This document shows positions 37,968-47,079 of a stretch of 58,892 bases of DNA, in pieces; within the stretch, counting starts at the first letter, position 1, and each line of letters begins with the position of its first letter. The position numbers and the translations under genes were made by a program. The notes below the pieces were generated by a model. That model ran no database searches, was not told where the DNA came from, and saw nothing but the letters and a program-made list of their open reading frames with translations. The DNA comes from an uncultured Bacteroidales bacterium (GTDB lineage Bacteria; Bacteroidota; Bacteroidia; Bacteroidales; Paludibacteraceae). Location: positions 1 to 58,892 of the forward strand of contig ONPG01000014.1 of assembly GCA_900319645.1 (NCBI GenBank), given 5' to 3'.

Positions 37968-37991
37968 GATTATGGTACATAAAATGCGATG

Positions 37992-38022
37992 CAAAGGTAC
38001 AACTTTTTTTTGAATTATGCAA
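37992..38022 (-). promoter_or_regulatory. Promoter of GT2-PL9-LRR operon
   Basis: On the minus strand TTTGC (-33, TTG at 38020-38022) is followed after 20 bp by TACCTTTG (37992-37999). Predicted start near 37985, which fixes the GTG at 37967 as the first usable codon. Confidence 0.75.
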
Positions 38023-38100
38023 ATAAATATGATGTTTTGCACGCAAAAGGGGTTTATGAGGTTGTTATTATCCTTGTATCCAGTCGGTAGTAAGCCGCGA

Positions 38101-38142
38101 ATCACGCTATAATCACGCTATAATCACGCTATAATCACGCTA
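38101..38142. repeat. 11-bp tandem repeat (ATCACGCTATA x4)
   Basis: Unit starts at 38101, 38112, 38123 and 38134; four near-perfect copies. Confidence 0.95.
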
Positions 38143-38275
38143 TTTTTACAAACTGAAAAGTGAAAACTGAAAGGAGGAAGGAGGAAACTGAAAACTGATA
38201 ATTGAAAACTGAAAGGAGAAAAGTGAAAGAAAAGTTGACAAAATACATTTTTTACCATAAAATATGCGTGCGCGC

Positions 38276-38306
38276 TTGCATATGTCAAAAAAAAGCAGTA
38301 ACTTTG
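38276..38306 (+). promoter_or_regulatory. dxs promoter
   Basis: TTG (38276-38278) and TAACTTTG (38299-38306) with 20-bp spacing. Predicted start near 38313 leaves a leader of about 125 nt that contains the palindromic array. Confidence 0.7.
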
Positions 38307-38325
38307 TGCGCTAAATTGGAAAAAT

Positions 38326-38406
38326 GTGCGCATGAGCGCACGGAAAAGTGCACATGGGTGCATGGAAAAATGCGCATGAGCGCTTGAAAAAGTGCGCATG
38401 AGCGCA
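38326..38406 (+). repeat. Four palindromes at 22-bp spacing in the dxs leader
   Basis: Palindromes with 4-nt loops (ATGA or ATGG): GTGCGC/GCGCAC (38326-38341), TGCAC/GTGCA (38349-38362), GCGC/GCGC (38372-38383), TGCGC/GCGCA (38393-38406). The TGC of each unit is exactly 22 bp from the next (38327, 38349, 38371, 38393). Unit 2 exchanges a G-C pair for A-T on both arms. They could be RNA hairpins or operator sites one every two helical turns. Confidence 0.9.
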
Positions 38407-38438
38407 TAAACGGACGGAAAAGAAATTATTTAGTACAA

Positions 38439-40367
38439 ATGGAGTACAAGTATATCAATCATATAGATTCGCCGGCAGACTTGAAAAAAGTGGCGATAGA
38501 GGACTTGCCGAAAGTGTGTGCAGAGTTGCGGCAGTTTATCATCGAAGCGCTGAGCAAAAACCCGGGTCATCTGGGTTCATCGCTCGGAACGGTGGAGTTG
38601 ACCGTCGCTCTCCACTATGTGTTCGACACGCCGGAAGACAAACTTGTCTGGGATGTGGGTCATCAGGCTTATGCGCATAAGATCCTCACGGGTCGGCGTG
38701 ACCGCTTCCATACGAACAGGCAGTTCAAAGGTCTGAGCCCGTTCACTAATCCTGCTGAGAGCGAATACGACGCTTTCATAGCCGGCCACGCCAGCAACAG
38801 TATCTCTGCGGCGTTGGGCATGGATATTGCCAACTCGAAGCTACAAGCCCTTCCGTCGGGCGAGAAACTGCACAACACGGTTGCCATCATCGGTGACGGC
38901 GCGATGACCGGAGGTCTGGCGTTCGAGGGTCTGAACAACACCTCGATGGACAAGAACAACCTGTTGATTGTGCTGAACGACAATCACATGGCGATCGACC
39001 CGCTCAAAGGCGGTTTCACCCAGTATCTGGTGGACATCACAACAAGCGCAGGGTACAACAAACTGCGTTGGAAACTATACCGTCTGGCGGTCAAGCTGCA
39101 TCTGGTGGACGAGGCGAAGAAACTGCGTATCCTGCGCAGGAGCAACAACCTCAAAGCCGCTCTGAGCAAACAAAGAAGCAATATCTTCACGGGTCTGAAC
39201 ATCCGTTATTTCGGTCCAACGGACGGACATGACGTGGTGAGCCTGGTGAGAATCCTGACCGAGATCAAGAATCACCGCGGTCCGAAAGTGCTGCATATCA
39301 TCACCAAGAAAGGCAAAGGCTATGCACCGGCGGAGAACGACCAGACCGTATGGCATGCTCCGGGTGAGTTTGACGTGGTCACCGGGCAACGTGCAGACTG
39401 TTCCCAGACACCCATGAAGGAAGCTCCGTTGTGGCAGGAAGTGTTCGGCGAGACCTTGCTGGAACTGGCGAAAGCGAACCCGCGGATAGTGGGAGTAACT
39501 CCCGCTATGCCGAGTGGCTGCTCGATGAGTATCATGCAGAAAGAGTTGCCGGAGCGTGTGTTCGACGTGGGAATAGCGGAAGGACACGCCGTGACGTTCA
39601 GCGCAGGTCTGGCGAAGGAAGGACTACTGCCGTATTGCAATATCTACTCCACGTTCATGCAACGTGCGTACGACAATATCGTGCATGACGTGGCTCTGCA
39701 GAACCTGCATGTTGTGTTGTGTATCGACCGCGCAGGAATCGTGGGCAACGACGGCGCCACTCACCACGGGTTGCTGGATTTGGCATACTTGCGACCGATA
39801 CCGAACATGCAGATATGCGCTCCGCGAACCGGCGAAGACCTGCGTGAGATGATGCATCTGGCGGCGGGCTTGAACGGTCCTGTTGCCATACGGTATCCGA
39901 GAGGACGGGCGAATATGGAAAAGGATGAGGAACGAAGGACAAAGGTGGAGTACGGCAAGGGCGTGAAACTCAGGGAAGGAAACGAAGTGGCCGTACTGAC
40001 CATCGGAAGCATCGGCAACACCATGAGCGAAGCCATAGAGGAAGTAACAAAGGGACAAAGTACAAAGGACAAAGGTGTTTTTGCCCATTACGACATGCGT
40101 TGGCTCAAACCGCTGGACGAGGAGTTGCTGCACGAGGTGGGAAAGAAATACAAGACCATCGTAACCGCCGAAGACGGCATGATAGCCGGAGGATTAGGAA
40201 GCGCCGTGCTGGAATGGATGGCGGATCACGGCTACTCGCCACGCGTGGTGCGTCTGGGCGTGAAGGACCAGTTCGTAGAACATGGTTCGACCAAAGAACT
40301 ATATCATTTATTGAAATTAGACAAGGAGGGCTTATGCGAATCGTTATTGCAGGCGCAGGCGAAGTAG
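38439..40367 (+). CDS. dxs: 1-deoxy-D-xylulose-5-phosphate synthase
   Basis: 642 residues; thiamine-diphosphate enzyme joining pyruvate and glyceraldehyde-3-phosphate, first step of the MEP isoprenoid path. Motifs: [49 protein letters not shown] (TPP/Mg site), [45 protein letters not shown]. Two stretches look repeat-derived: [10 protein letters not shown] (near 39930) and [14 protein letters not shown] (40046-40075, GGACAAA/GTACAAA heptamers), both in frame and in surface-type regions. Its end overlaps trkA by 34 bp. Confidence 0.97.
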   Translation: MEYKYINHIDSPADLKKVAIEDLPKVCAELRQFIIEALSKNPGHLGSSLGTVELTVALHYVFDTPEDKLVWDVGHQAYAHKILTGRRDRFHTNRQFKGLSPFTNPAESEYDAFIAGHASNSISAALGMDIANSKLQALPSGEKLHNTVAIIGDGAMTGGLAFEGLNNTSMDKNNLLIVLNDNHMAIDPLKGGFTQYLVDITTSAGYNKLRWKLYRLAVKLHLVDEAKKLRILRRSNNLKAALSKQRSNIFTGLNIRYFGPTDGHDVVSLVRILTEIKNHRGPKVLHIITKKGKGYAPAENDQTVWHAPGEFDVVTGQRADCSQTPMKEAPLWQEVFGETLLELAKANPRIVGVTPAMPSGCSMSIMQKELPERVFDVGIAEGHAVTFSAGLAKEGLLPYCNIYSTFMQRAYDNIVHDVALQNLHVVLCIDRAGIVGNDGATHHGLLDLAYLRPIPNMQICAPRTGEDLREMMHLAAGLNGPVAIRYPRGRANMEKDEERRTKVEYGKGVKLREGNEVAVLTIGSIGNTMSEAIEEVTKGQSTKDKGVFAHYDMRWLKPLDEELLHEVGKKYKTIVTAEDGMIAGGLGSAVLEWMADHGYSPRVVRLGVKDQFVEHGSTKELYHLLKLDKEGLCESLLQAQAK

Positions 40368-41668
40368 GCACACACTTGGCCAAACTGCTGAGCCGCGAGG
40401 ATATGGAAATCAGTTTGCTCGACGAGAGCAACGACCGCTTGGGTGACCTGAGCGCCAACTATGACATGCTGACCAAAGTGGGTAATCCCACGTCTATCCA
40501 CGACCAACGCGAGATAGGCGTCAAGGATTGCGACCTGTTTATCTCGGTTACTCCCTCGGAGACAGAGAACATGACCGCCTGTCTGATCGCCAATTCGTTA
40601 GGCGCCAAACGTACGTTGGCACGAATAGACAACTACGAGTACCTGCTTCCCGAGAACCGCAAGTTCTTTGAGAATATGGGTCTCAACCACCTGATTTATC
40701 CGGAAGTGCTGGCTGCGAACGAGATCGAAGCGAGCCTCCGTACCAACTGGATGCGTTACCATCTGGAGCTTTGCCAGGGCGCGTTGGATCTATGCGTGAT
40801 CAAGATCCGCTCTTCGGCGAAGATCATCGGCCAGACTTTCGCTTCGGGCGTGTATAACCACGGCAGATACCGCATAGTGGCTATCAAACGCGACCAGGAG
40901 ACGATCATTCCCCGCGGAAACGACATGGTTCTCGAGGGCGATATGGTGTATTGCGTGTGCACGAAAGACGACATGGAATACCTGCGCGAAGAACTCGGCA
41001 AGTCGAAACGCGAGATCAAGAACGTCATTTTCTTCGGCGGCGGACGTATAGCCCGCAAAGCGGCAACGGAACTGATCAACGAGATGAACGTCAAGATCAT
41101 CGAGAACGACCGGGCATTGTGCAACGTGCTGAGCGAGAAAGTGCCCAAGGCGTTGATTATCAATGCGGACGGAACCGATATGGAGGTACTCAAAGAGGAA
41201 GGTATTCAGGACGCGGACGCTTTTGTGGCCGTGACGGATATCAGCGAGGCGAATATCTTCGCCTGCCTGGCAGCCAAACGGTTCGGCGTGAGGAAAACAA
41301 TCGCCGAGGTGGAGAACCTCGATTATATCCCGATGTCCGAAGGTCTGGATATAGGAACCGTGCTCAACAAAAAGACCATTACCGCGAGCTACATCTATCA
41401 GATGCTTCTGGATACGAACGTGCGCGGCGTGCACAACCTGACAAGTGCCGATGCCGAGATCGTGGAGTTCGTAGCCAACGAGGGAAGCCTGATCACCCGC
41501 CGCAAAGTGCGCGAACTGAATTTGCCGGACGAAGCCAATATTGGCGGTATTGTTCGTGCGGGAGAAGGTATTTTGGTGAATGGTGAGTCGCAGATTATTG
41601 CCGGCGATCTGGTAGTCGTATTCTGTAAGAACCATGTAATCCGTAACTTAGAGCGATTCTTCAAATGA
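40334..41668 (+). CDS. trkA: Trk potassium uptake regulatory subunit TrkA
   Basis: 444 residues from ATG 40334, 34 bp inside dxs and preceded by AAGGAGG, one of the few Shine-Dalgarno-like sites here. Two repeats of NAD-binding Rossmann (RCK-N) plus [24 protein letters not shown] and later [18 protein letters not shown], with LDESNDRL and IENDRALC nucleotide-binding acids. It gates the TrkH channel at the inner face of the membrane. The stop overlaps trkH by 4 bp (ATGA), the usual pairing. Confidence 0.96.
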   Translation: MRIVIAGAGEVGTHLAKLLSREDMEISLLDESNDRLGDLSANYDMLTKVGNPTSIHDQREIGVKDCDLFISVTPSETENMTACLIANSLGAKRTLARIDNYEYLLPENRKFFENMGLNHLIYPEVLAANEIEASLRTNWMRYHLELCQGALDLCVIKIRSSAKIIGQTFASGVYNHGRYRIVAIKRDQETIIPRGNDMVLEGDMVYCVCTKDDMEYLREELGKSKREIKNVIFFGGGRIARKAATELINEMNVKIIENDRALCNVLSEKVPKALIINADGTDMEVLKEEGIQDADAFVAVTDISEANIFACLAAKRFGVRKTIAEVENLDYIPMSEGLDIGTVLNKKTITASYIYQMLLDTNVRGVHNLTSADAEIVEFVANEGSLITRRKVRELNLPDEANIGGIVRAGEGILVNGESQIIAGDLVVVFCKNHVIRNLERFFK

Positions 41669-43152
41669 CACGTACGTTCAATTGGCGAATAGTATTCAAG
41701 ACGATGGGTGTGCTGACCACACTCGAGGCGTTGTTTATGCTTGTTCCCACCGTGACCGCATCGTGGTACAACGAACCGGATTTAGGCGCATGGCTCATCT
41801 CGTCGATTATTACATGGCTCAGCAGTTGGTGGATGCTGCTTGCCGGACGTCACGCGGAGAAGAGGGTGGGCGAGCGCGAAGGATATATTATCGTGGCGCT
41901 CGTATGGGTCGTCTATTCGCTGTTCGGGTTGTTGCCCTATTGGTTAAGCGGCGCTCTGCCGTCTATCACCGATGCCTGGTACGAGACGATGGCAGGATTC
42001 ACCACCACGGGTTCGACCGTCATACGCGACGTAGAGGCGATGACCCATTCGATTCTGTTGTGGCGTGCACTATCCCAGTGGATAGGCGGTATGGGTATCA
42101 TCGTGCTGAGTGTGGCTATTCTGCCTATGTTCGGCCTGGGCGGCATGCAGCTCTATAGTGCCGAGGTCACAGGCGTGAGTTACGACAAACTCAGCCCGCG
42201 CATAGCCGACACCGCCAAGCATATGTGGATCACTTATATCGGTCTGACACTGGTGGAAGGTGTTCTGCTCTGGGTGTTCGGAATGGGTAAGTTTGACGCG
42301 TTGTGCCACTCGTTGACAACTATCTCCACCGGCGGATTTTCCACCCGCAACACCAGTGTTATGTTCGACGGACCTGCTATCCAATGGACAATCCTTGTGT
42401 TCATGCTCTTGTCGGGTATCAATTTCACGCAACTGATCTATCTCTTCCGGGGCAAGCCGGATCGTCTGGTTCGCGATGAAGAGACACGGTGGTTCGTGTC
42501 TGCCTGTCTGGTGGTGGGGCTTATTTTGGGAACAGGTCTGTTCTTCTATTATACCGACATACACGGATCGCGTTTCATGGACCTACTTCATTCGGCGGGT
42601 GATTCGCTTCGTGTAGGTCTGTTCACCTCGATCGCATCGATTACCAGCACGGGTTTTGCGGCGGCGGATTTCATGCTTTGGCCTCCGTTGCTGTGGATGA
42701 TCGTGTTCTTTATGATGGTTCCGGGCGGTGCGAGTGGTTCAACGGCCGGAGGTGCCAAATGGGTGCGAATAGGAATTTTCGCCAAGTCCGCCCTGGCGGA
42801 GATCAAACGCCGTGTTCATCCCAATGCTGTTATTCCTGTGCGGTTCAACGACCGGACGGTCAGCGAAGTGACCACCAGTAACGTCATGGCGTTCATGTTC
42901 TTCTATATGTCTATTATCGGCTTGGCGGCTCTCTGTTTCTGTGCTTGCGACATCGGTTTTGATGAGGCGTTGGGCGTTGCGGTCTCGATGATCGGCAATG
43001 TGGGCGTTTCTATCGGTCAATACGGTCCCAGCGGTTGCTATGCGGATTTCCCCACCGTGGCGAAATGGATTGCCACGTTTGTGATGCTCATCGGTCGTCT
43101 GGAGATCTTCACTGTGTTATTGTTGTTCAGCCGTTCGCTGTGGAAGAAATAA
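41665..43152 (+). CDS. trkH: Trk potassium uptake channel TrkH
   Basis: 495 residues, about ten membrane helices with four pore-loop repeats. Visible selectivity-type loops include MAGFTTTGSTV, TTISTGGFSTRN, ITSTGFAAADF and IGNVGVSIGQYGPS. WIGGMGIIVLSVAILPMFGLGG is characteristic. Takes up K+ together with TrkA, encoded just upstream with a 4-bp overlap. K+ import is of interest because the hppA product is predicted to need K+. Confidence 0.96.
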   Translation: MTRTFNWRIVFKTMGVLTTLEALFMLVPTVTASWYNEPDLGAWLISSIITWLSSWWMLLAGRHAEKRVGEREGYIIVALVWVVYSLFGLLPYWLSGALPSITDAWYETMAGFTTTGSTVIRDVEAMTHSILLWRALSQWIGGMGIIVLSVAILPMFGLGGMQLYSAEVTGVSYDKLSPRIADTAKHMWITYIGLTLVEGVLLWVFGMGKFDALCHSLTTISTGGFSTRNTSVMFDGPAIQWTILVFMLLSGINFTQLIYLFRGKPDRLVRDEETRWFVSACLVVGLILGTGLFFYYTDIHGSRFMDLLHSAGDSLRVGLFTSIASITSTGFAAADFMLWPPLLWMIVFFMMVPGGASGSTAGGAKWVRIGIFAKSALAEIKRRVHPNAVIPVRFNDRTVSEVTTSNVMAFMFFYMSIIGLAALCFCACDIGFDEALGVAVSMIGNVGVSIGQYGPSGCYADFPTVAKWIATFVMLIGRLEIFTVLLLFSRSLWKK

Positions 43153-43155
43153 GCC

Positions 43156-44502
43156 ATGAAACCCTACCAGGTACTCCTGTTCATAGTATGTTGCATGGCC
43201 GTTCTGGCAGTGATGTCGTCCGCGTATGTTACGCGTATGTTGCGCGATGATTGTGATCTCCGCTGGCCCACGCTGGCTGAGGTCTTCGATTACGCCGAGC
43301 CGGCAGAGACCACCGAGCAGGCTGAGGCTGCAGAGCCAGCCGAAGAGACCGGGGAGAGTGAGCCGGCTGAGACAGCGGAGTTTCTGGCGATGACCGACAC
43401 CCTGGCGGCGGACACGATGATAGTGGAACCTCAGCCCGTCCGGGTCGCTGTTCCGTTGGTTCAGGTGGATTCCACCACGGACAGCCGTATGTTTCTTGCG
43501 GCCTTCTATCGCTCGCTTACCGAGGCAGGAGAGCGACGTGTGCGTGTGATGCACTACGGTGACAGCCAGATAGAGGAGGACCGTATGTCGCAGCAGATCC
43601 GCCAGGCATTGCAGACCCGTTACGGAGGCGCCGGAGCGGGACTGGTGCCCTTAGCGCAGACGATCCCCAGCCGTTCAGTTCACCAGGAACTGCATATGAA
43701 CGGACGTCCGATTACGCCCCAACAGGGTCCGAGACGCTATATGGTCTATGGTCCCAAGCGTACGCAACGTACCGACGGGCTCTACGGACCGATGGGACAG
43801 ATGGCGGTTATGGCAGACAGCCTGGTACGCGGAAGCGAACAACTGATGGCGCTTATCGAGCCTTTGGACGGAGGACCGCGTTACAGCCGTATGAGGGTTT
43901 TTGCGGATTCGACCATTCAATATACTGCCGACGGAGACACCCTTTGGTTGGAGGGAAAAGGAAACGTCTATGGCATTTCCCAGGAGAGCGATACGGGCGT
44001 GATAGTAGATAATATCCCGATGCGCGGATGTCTCGGTCTGGTGTTCAACAAAATCGATTCGGCGCAACTGAAGCGTTTCTATGCCGAAGAGAACGTGACG
44101 TTGCTCATCCTGCAGTTCGGCGGCAATGCCATCCCGTTCAACGAGACGCCGGCTACCATCGGTTCTATCGTACGGGGTTTGCGACGTCAGGTGCGTTTCC
44201 TGCGCGAGTGTGCGCCTCAGGCAAGTATCCTTTTTATCGGACCGAGCGACATGCTCACGATGGTGGACGGAGTGCCACAGACTTATCCGATGGTTCCGTA
44301 TATGGATCGTCTGCTGCGAAAGATGGCATTGGAGGAGAATATCGCCTATTTCAGCCTGTATCAATGGATGGGCGGAAGCGGAAGCATGGCGCACTGGCAG
44401 GAAATCGGTCTGGCGGGAGCGGACGGTATTCACTTCACGCGGGCAGGTGCCCGTAAGGCGGGAAACGCGGTGGCGAAATGGATGATGGAAATGGATAATT
44501 GA
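43156..44502 (+). CDS. Membrane-anchored SGNH/GDSL hydrolase
   Basis: 448 residues. One N-terminal membrane helix (about 5-25) followed by an Ala/Glu/Pro-rich low-complexity linker (about 45-75, AEPAETTEQAEAAEPAEE). The hydrolase starts at MHYGDSQIEEDRM (nucleophile Ser of GDS), has LILQFGGNAIPFN (oxyanion Gly/Asn) and ends DGIHFTRAGARKAGNAV (catalytic Asp-His). With the MBOAT gene 18 bp downstream it forms the usual pair for O-acetylating a surface or periplasmic polysaccharide. Could be an esterase or the acetyl-transfer partner. Confidence 0.85.
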   Translation: MKPYQVLLFIVCCMAVLAVMSSAYVTRMLRDDCDLRWPTLAEVFDYAEPAETTEQAEAAEPAEETGESEPAETAEFLAMTDTLAADTMIVEPQPVRVAVPLVQVDSTTDSRMFLAAFYRSLTEAGERRVRVMHYGDSQIEEDRMSQQIRQALQTRYGGAGAGLVPLAQTIPSRSVHQELHMNGRPITPQQGPRRYMVYGPKRTQRTDGLYGPMGQMAVMADSLVRGSEQLMALIEPLDGGPRYSRMRVFADSTIQYTADGDTLWLEGKGNVYGISQESDTGVIVDNIPMRGCLGLVFNKIDSAQLKRFYAEENVTLLILQFGGNAIPFNETPATIGSIVRGLRRQVRFLRECAPQASILFIGPSDMLTMVDGVPQTYPMVPYMDRLLRKMALEENIAYFSLYQWMGGSGSMAHWQEIGLAGADGIHFTRAGARKAGNAVAKWMMEMDN

Positions 44503-44519
44503 TAATTTACAATTGATAA

Positions 44520-46418
44520 TTGACATTTTTTGAGCACATATTGGCTTTTAATCCGGATTCTCCGTTGCTGTTCACCCAGTTCTATTTCTGGGCGTTCTTT
44601 GCGTTGGTGTATGCGCTCTTTGCACTCATCATGGCCAATGTCCGGGGCCAACGCCAAGGTCTGCATCTACGCAACGTTTATCTGCTGTTTGTCAGTTGGT
44701 TCTTCTACTACAAAACGAGCGGACTTTTCCTGCTTATCCTGGCGTTTGTCACGCTCTCCGATTGGGTGATTGCCGGGCGGATCAAATCAGCCATCACTCA
44801 CAACAAACCCTCCTTGGCCAAGTTCCTTCTGGCGCTCTCAGTGACCATCGACCTGGGGCTGCTTGCCTATTTCAAGTACGCCTATTTCTTCACGAACATG
44901 CTCAACGACCTGTTCGGAACAGGTTTTCGGGTGTTTGATATCTTCGCGTATATCGGCAACGGTTTCAGCGAAGCCGGGCGTTTCTCGGTGGACACGATTG
45001 TCCTGCCGGTGGGTATCTCGTTCTTTATTTTCCAGGTCATCTCCTATACGGCGGATGTCTATCGCGGACGTATTCAACCGGTGAGGAATATCCTCGATTT
45101 CGGCTTCTATGTCTCGTTCTTTCCGCAGTTGGTGGCGGGACCTATTGTCCGTGCGGAGGAGTTCATTCCGCAGCTCTACAAGCCTTTCCGGCTCAGCCGC
45201 AGAGTGTTTGGCGTGGCGGTCTTTTGGATACTCAACGGCTTGGCGAAGAAGATTATCATGTCAGATTTTCTGGCGGTGAACCTCATCGACCGTGTGTTTG
45301 ACAATCCTCTGCTTTTCTCGGGTTTTGAGAACCTCTTTGCGCTCTTTGCCTATTCGCTCCAGGTCTATGCGGATTTCTCCGGTTATACCGACATTGCCAT
45401 CGGTGTGGCGATGCTCTTGGGGTTCTATCTGCCCAAGAACTTCGATTCGCCCTATAAGTCCCAAAACCCGCAGGAGTTCTGGCGGAGGTGGCACATGTCG
45501 TTGGGAAGATGGCTGAAGACGTACCTCTATATCCCGCTCGGCGGCAACCATTCCATCGGTTTCGGTACGTATTTCTGGTGGTCGCTCATTGCCGTTGTCT
45601 CTGCAGCACTGACGGGATGGTGGTGGATCATCTTGGCGGTCGGTTGCTGGTTGGCGATTATTGGTGTGATGGACCATACGCTGAAAACACGGAGCCCTGA
45701 ACTGACGCCCAAACGCAAGCTGCTCTACGCCAACCTCAACTCGTTCATCACGCAGGTCCTCGGCGGTCTGTGGCATGGAGCCAGTTGGAATTTCATCATC
45801 TGGGGCGGAATCAACGGAATAGGAATGATTATCAACAAGATCTGGCGTGAGATGAGCTGGCATATACGTTTCCTGGCGATGACCGTACTTACGTTCGGGT
45901 TGGTGACGATCGATTATATGCTCAATCTTCCTGTCTGGCATCTGTTCAGTTTCTGGTCGGCGGTTGTATGGGTAGGAACGGCTATACGTTATGTCTATTG
46001 GCTTTGCGAAGGACGCGACACCAAGCTAACCGCTGCTTTTGCGCAGGCTTGGGCGGTGTTGCAGACCTTCACTTTCATCACGTTCACGCGTCTGTTCTTC
46101 CGCTCGTCCAGCAATCTGGATCCTGCCACGGCGAACGAGGTGGCGTGGGCGACGGCGAAGAACATGGTCAACCAGATAGGAGGGGCATGGAACAACGAGA
46201 TCATTCCTGAGTTTGTCTATGAATACCGGTGGGTAGTGCTGATGTTTGTTGCAGGAATGGTTCTTCATTGGCTTCCTGCGAACTGGAAACGCCGTTACCG
46301 CCTATGGTTCTCCGCCATGCCGTTATGGCTCATGGTCTTCGCGGTGGCCATCGCCATTCTGGTGATTTATCAGTTTGTCACAGCGGATGTGCAGCCCTTT
46401 ATCTATTTCCAGTTCTAA
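44520..46418 (+). CDS. MBOAT family O-acyltransferase (AlgI/DltB-like)
   Basis: 632 residues, about 13 membrane helices. Motifs: VLPVGISFFIFQVISYTADVYRG, FFPQLVAGPIVRAEEFIPQL, FWRRWHMSLGRWLKTYLYIPLGGN and the active-site His in GGLWHGASWNFIIWGGING. No ATG is near the N-terminus; TTG at 44520 gives the expected start (TFFEHILAFNPDSPL). That TTG lies inside a run of TAATTGA-type heptamers (44500-44528). Presumably passes acyl groups across the membrane to the SGNH protein. Confidence 0.9.
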   Translation: MTFFEHILAFNPDSPLLFTQFYFWAFFALVYALFALIMANVRGQRQGLHLRNVYLLFVSWFFYYKTSGLFLLILAFVTLSDWVIAGRIKSAITHNKPSLAKFLLALSVTIDLGLLAYFKYAYFFTNMLNDLFGTGFRVFDIFAYIGNGFSEAGRFSVDTIVLPVGISFFIFQVISYTADVYRGRIQPVRNILDFGFYVSFFPQLVAGPIVRAEEFIPQLYKPFRLSRRVFGVAVFWILNGLAKKIIMSDFLAVNLIDRVFDNPLLFSGFENLFALFAYSLQVYADFSGYTDIAIGVAMLLGFYLPKNFDSPYKSQNPQEFWRRWHMSLGRWLKTYLYIPLGGNHSIGFGTYFWWSLIAVVSAALTGWWWIILAVGCWLAIIGVMDHTLKTRSPELTPKRKLLYANLNSFITQVLGGLWHGASWNFIIWGGINGIGMIINKIWREMSWHIRFLAMTVLTFGLVTIDYMLNLPVWHLFSFWSAVVWVGTAIRYVYWLCEGRDTKLTAAFAQAWAVLQTFTFITFTRLFFRSSSNLDPATANEVAWATAKNMVNQIGGAWNNEIIPEFVYEYRWVVLMFVAGMVLHWLPANWKRRYRLWFSAMPLWLMVFAVAIAILVIYQFVTADVQPFIYFQF

Positions 46419-46426
46419 AAAAATAA

Positions 46427-46497
46427 CATTTTAACCCTTTAACGTTTGCGTAGCAAACCATTTTAACCCTTTAACGTCGCGCAGCGACCATTTTAAC
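46427..46497. repeat. CATTTTAACCCTTTAAC repeats alternating with variable hairpins
   Basis: Between the MBOAT gene and coaE: CCATTTTAAC-type unit (46427), hairpin GTTTGC-gta-GCAAAC (46444-46458), second unit (46459), hairpin GTCGC-gca-GCGAC (46476-46488), and a third partial unit running into the coaE ATG. Hairpin sequences differ but both stems stay perfect. Confidence 0.88.
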
Positions 46498-47079
46498 ATG
46501 ATAATAGGCATCACCGGAGGCATAGGAAGTGGCAAGTCCACGGTAGCACGCGAACTCGCGCGCAGAGGTTTTCCTGTCTATGATTGTGACCGCGAAGCCA
46601 AGCGGATTATAGCCGAGGATAGGGAAGTGCAGCAACAGATCAGGGATCTTCTGGGTCCGGAGTCTTTCGTGCAGGGGCGTTATAACACCGCTTATGTGGC
46701 GAAACGGGTTTTTGCCGAGCCCGCGCTGCTGACGCAACTCAATCTTATCGTTCATCCTGCGGTCAAAGCGGACATCCGGCAATTCACTGCTCTCCATGCT
46801 GTGTCTTCCTTTGTTTTCGTTGAATCGGCTATTCTTTTCGAGTCGGGTTTTGACCGTCTGTGCGACCGTGTCGTCTATGTCGATGCGCCGGAAGACATCC
46901 GTTTGGAGCGTACTATCGCCCGTGATTACCACGGCGAATCCACACCGGAGAATATCCATAAAGTCCGTGCGCGCATGTGTTCGCAGAACCCTCATAAAAC
47001 AAACGATACCATCATCCTCAACAATGATGGTACCGCTTCTGTCTCTTCTTTGGTAGATGGGTTGCTGGCTAAGCTCTAA
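46498..47079 (+). CDS. coaE: Dephospho-CoA kinase
   Basis: 193 residues. Phosphorylates dephospho-CoA, the last step of coenzyme A synthesis. P-loop IIGITGGIGSGKSTVA, substrate strand FPVYDCDREAKRII, the motif LNLIVHPAVKADI, and the nucleotide-binding VVYVDAPEDIRLERTIARD are all present. The length is normal. ATG 46498 directly follows the repeat/hairpin block. Its stop overlaps that of nadC by 4 bp (47076-47079) from the other strand. Confidence 0.96.
   Translation: MIIGITGGIGSGKSTVARELARRGFPVYDCDREAKRIIAEDREVQQQIRDLLGPESFVQGRYNTAYVAKRVFAEPALLTQLNLIVHPAVKADIRQFTALHAVSSFVFVESAILFESGFDRLCDRVVYVDAPEDIRLERTIARDYHGESTPENIHKVRARMCSQNPHKTNDTIILNNDGTASVSSLVDGLLAKL

Larger units (their letters stand above)
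37968..38438. promoter_or_regulatory. Repeat-rich divergent region upstream of dxs
   Basis: About 470 bp with no credible gene. In order: the minus-strand promoter of the GT2 gene (37992-38022); an 11-bp tandem repeat (38101-38142); GAAAACT/GGAGGAA short repeats (38151-38230); the dxs promoter (38276-38306); four 22-bp palindromic repeats (38326-38406); and the dxs start. The open frame on the minus strand across this region is composed of repeats and is not treated as a gene. Confidence 0.8.

Noticed and set aside
38124-38399. 91-codon minus-strand frame in the dxs upstream region
   Set aside because: Its residues simply translate the tandem repeats and hairpins.
38101-38406. CRISPR array
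   Set aside because: Units are directly adjacent with 11-bp or 22-bp periods and no unique spacers of 30 bp or more; no cas genes.
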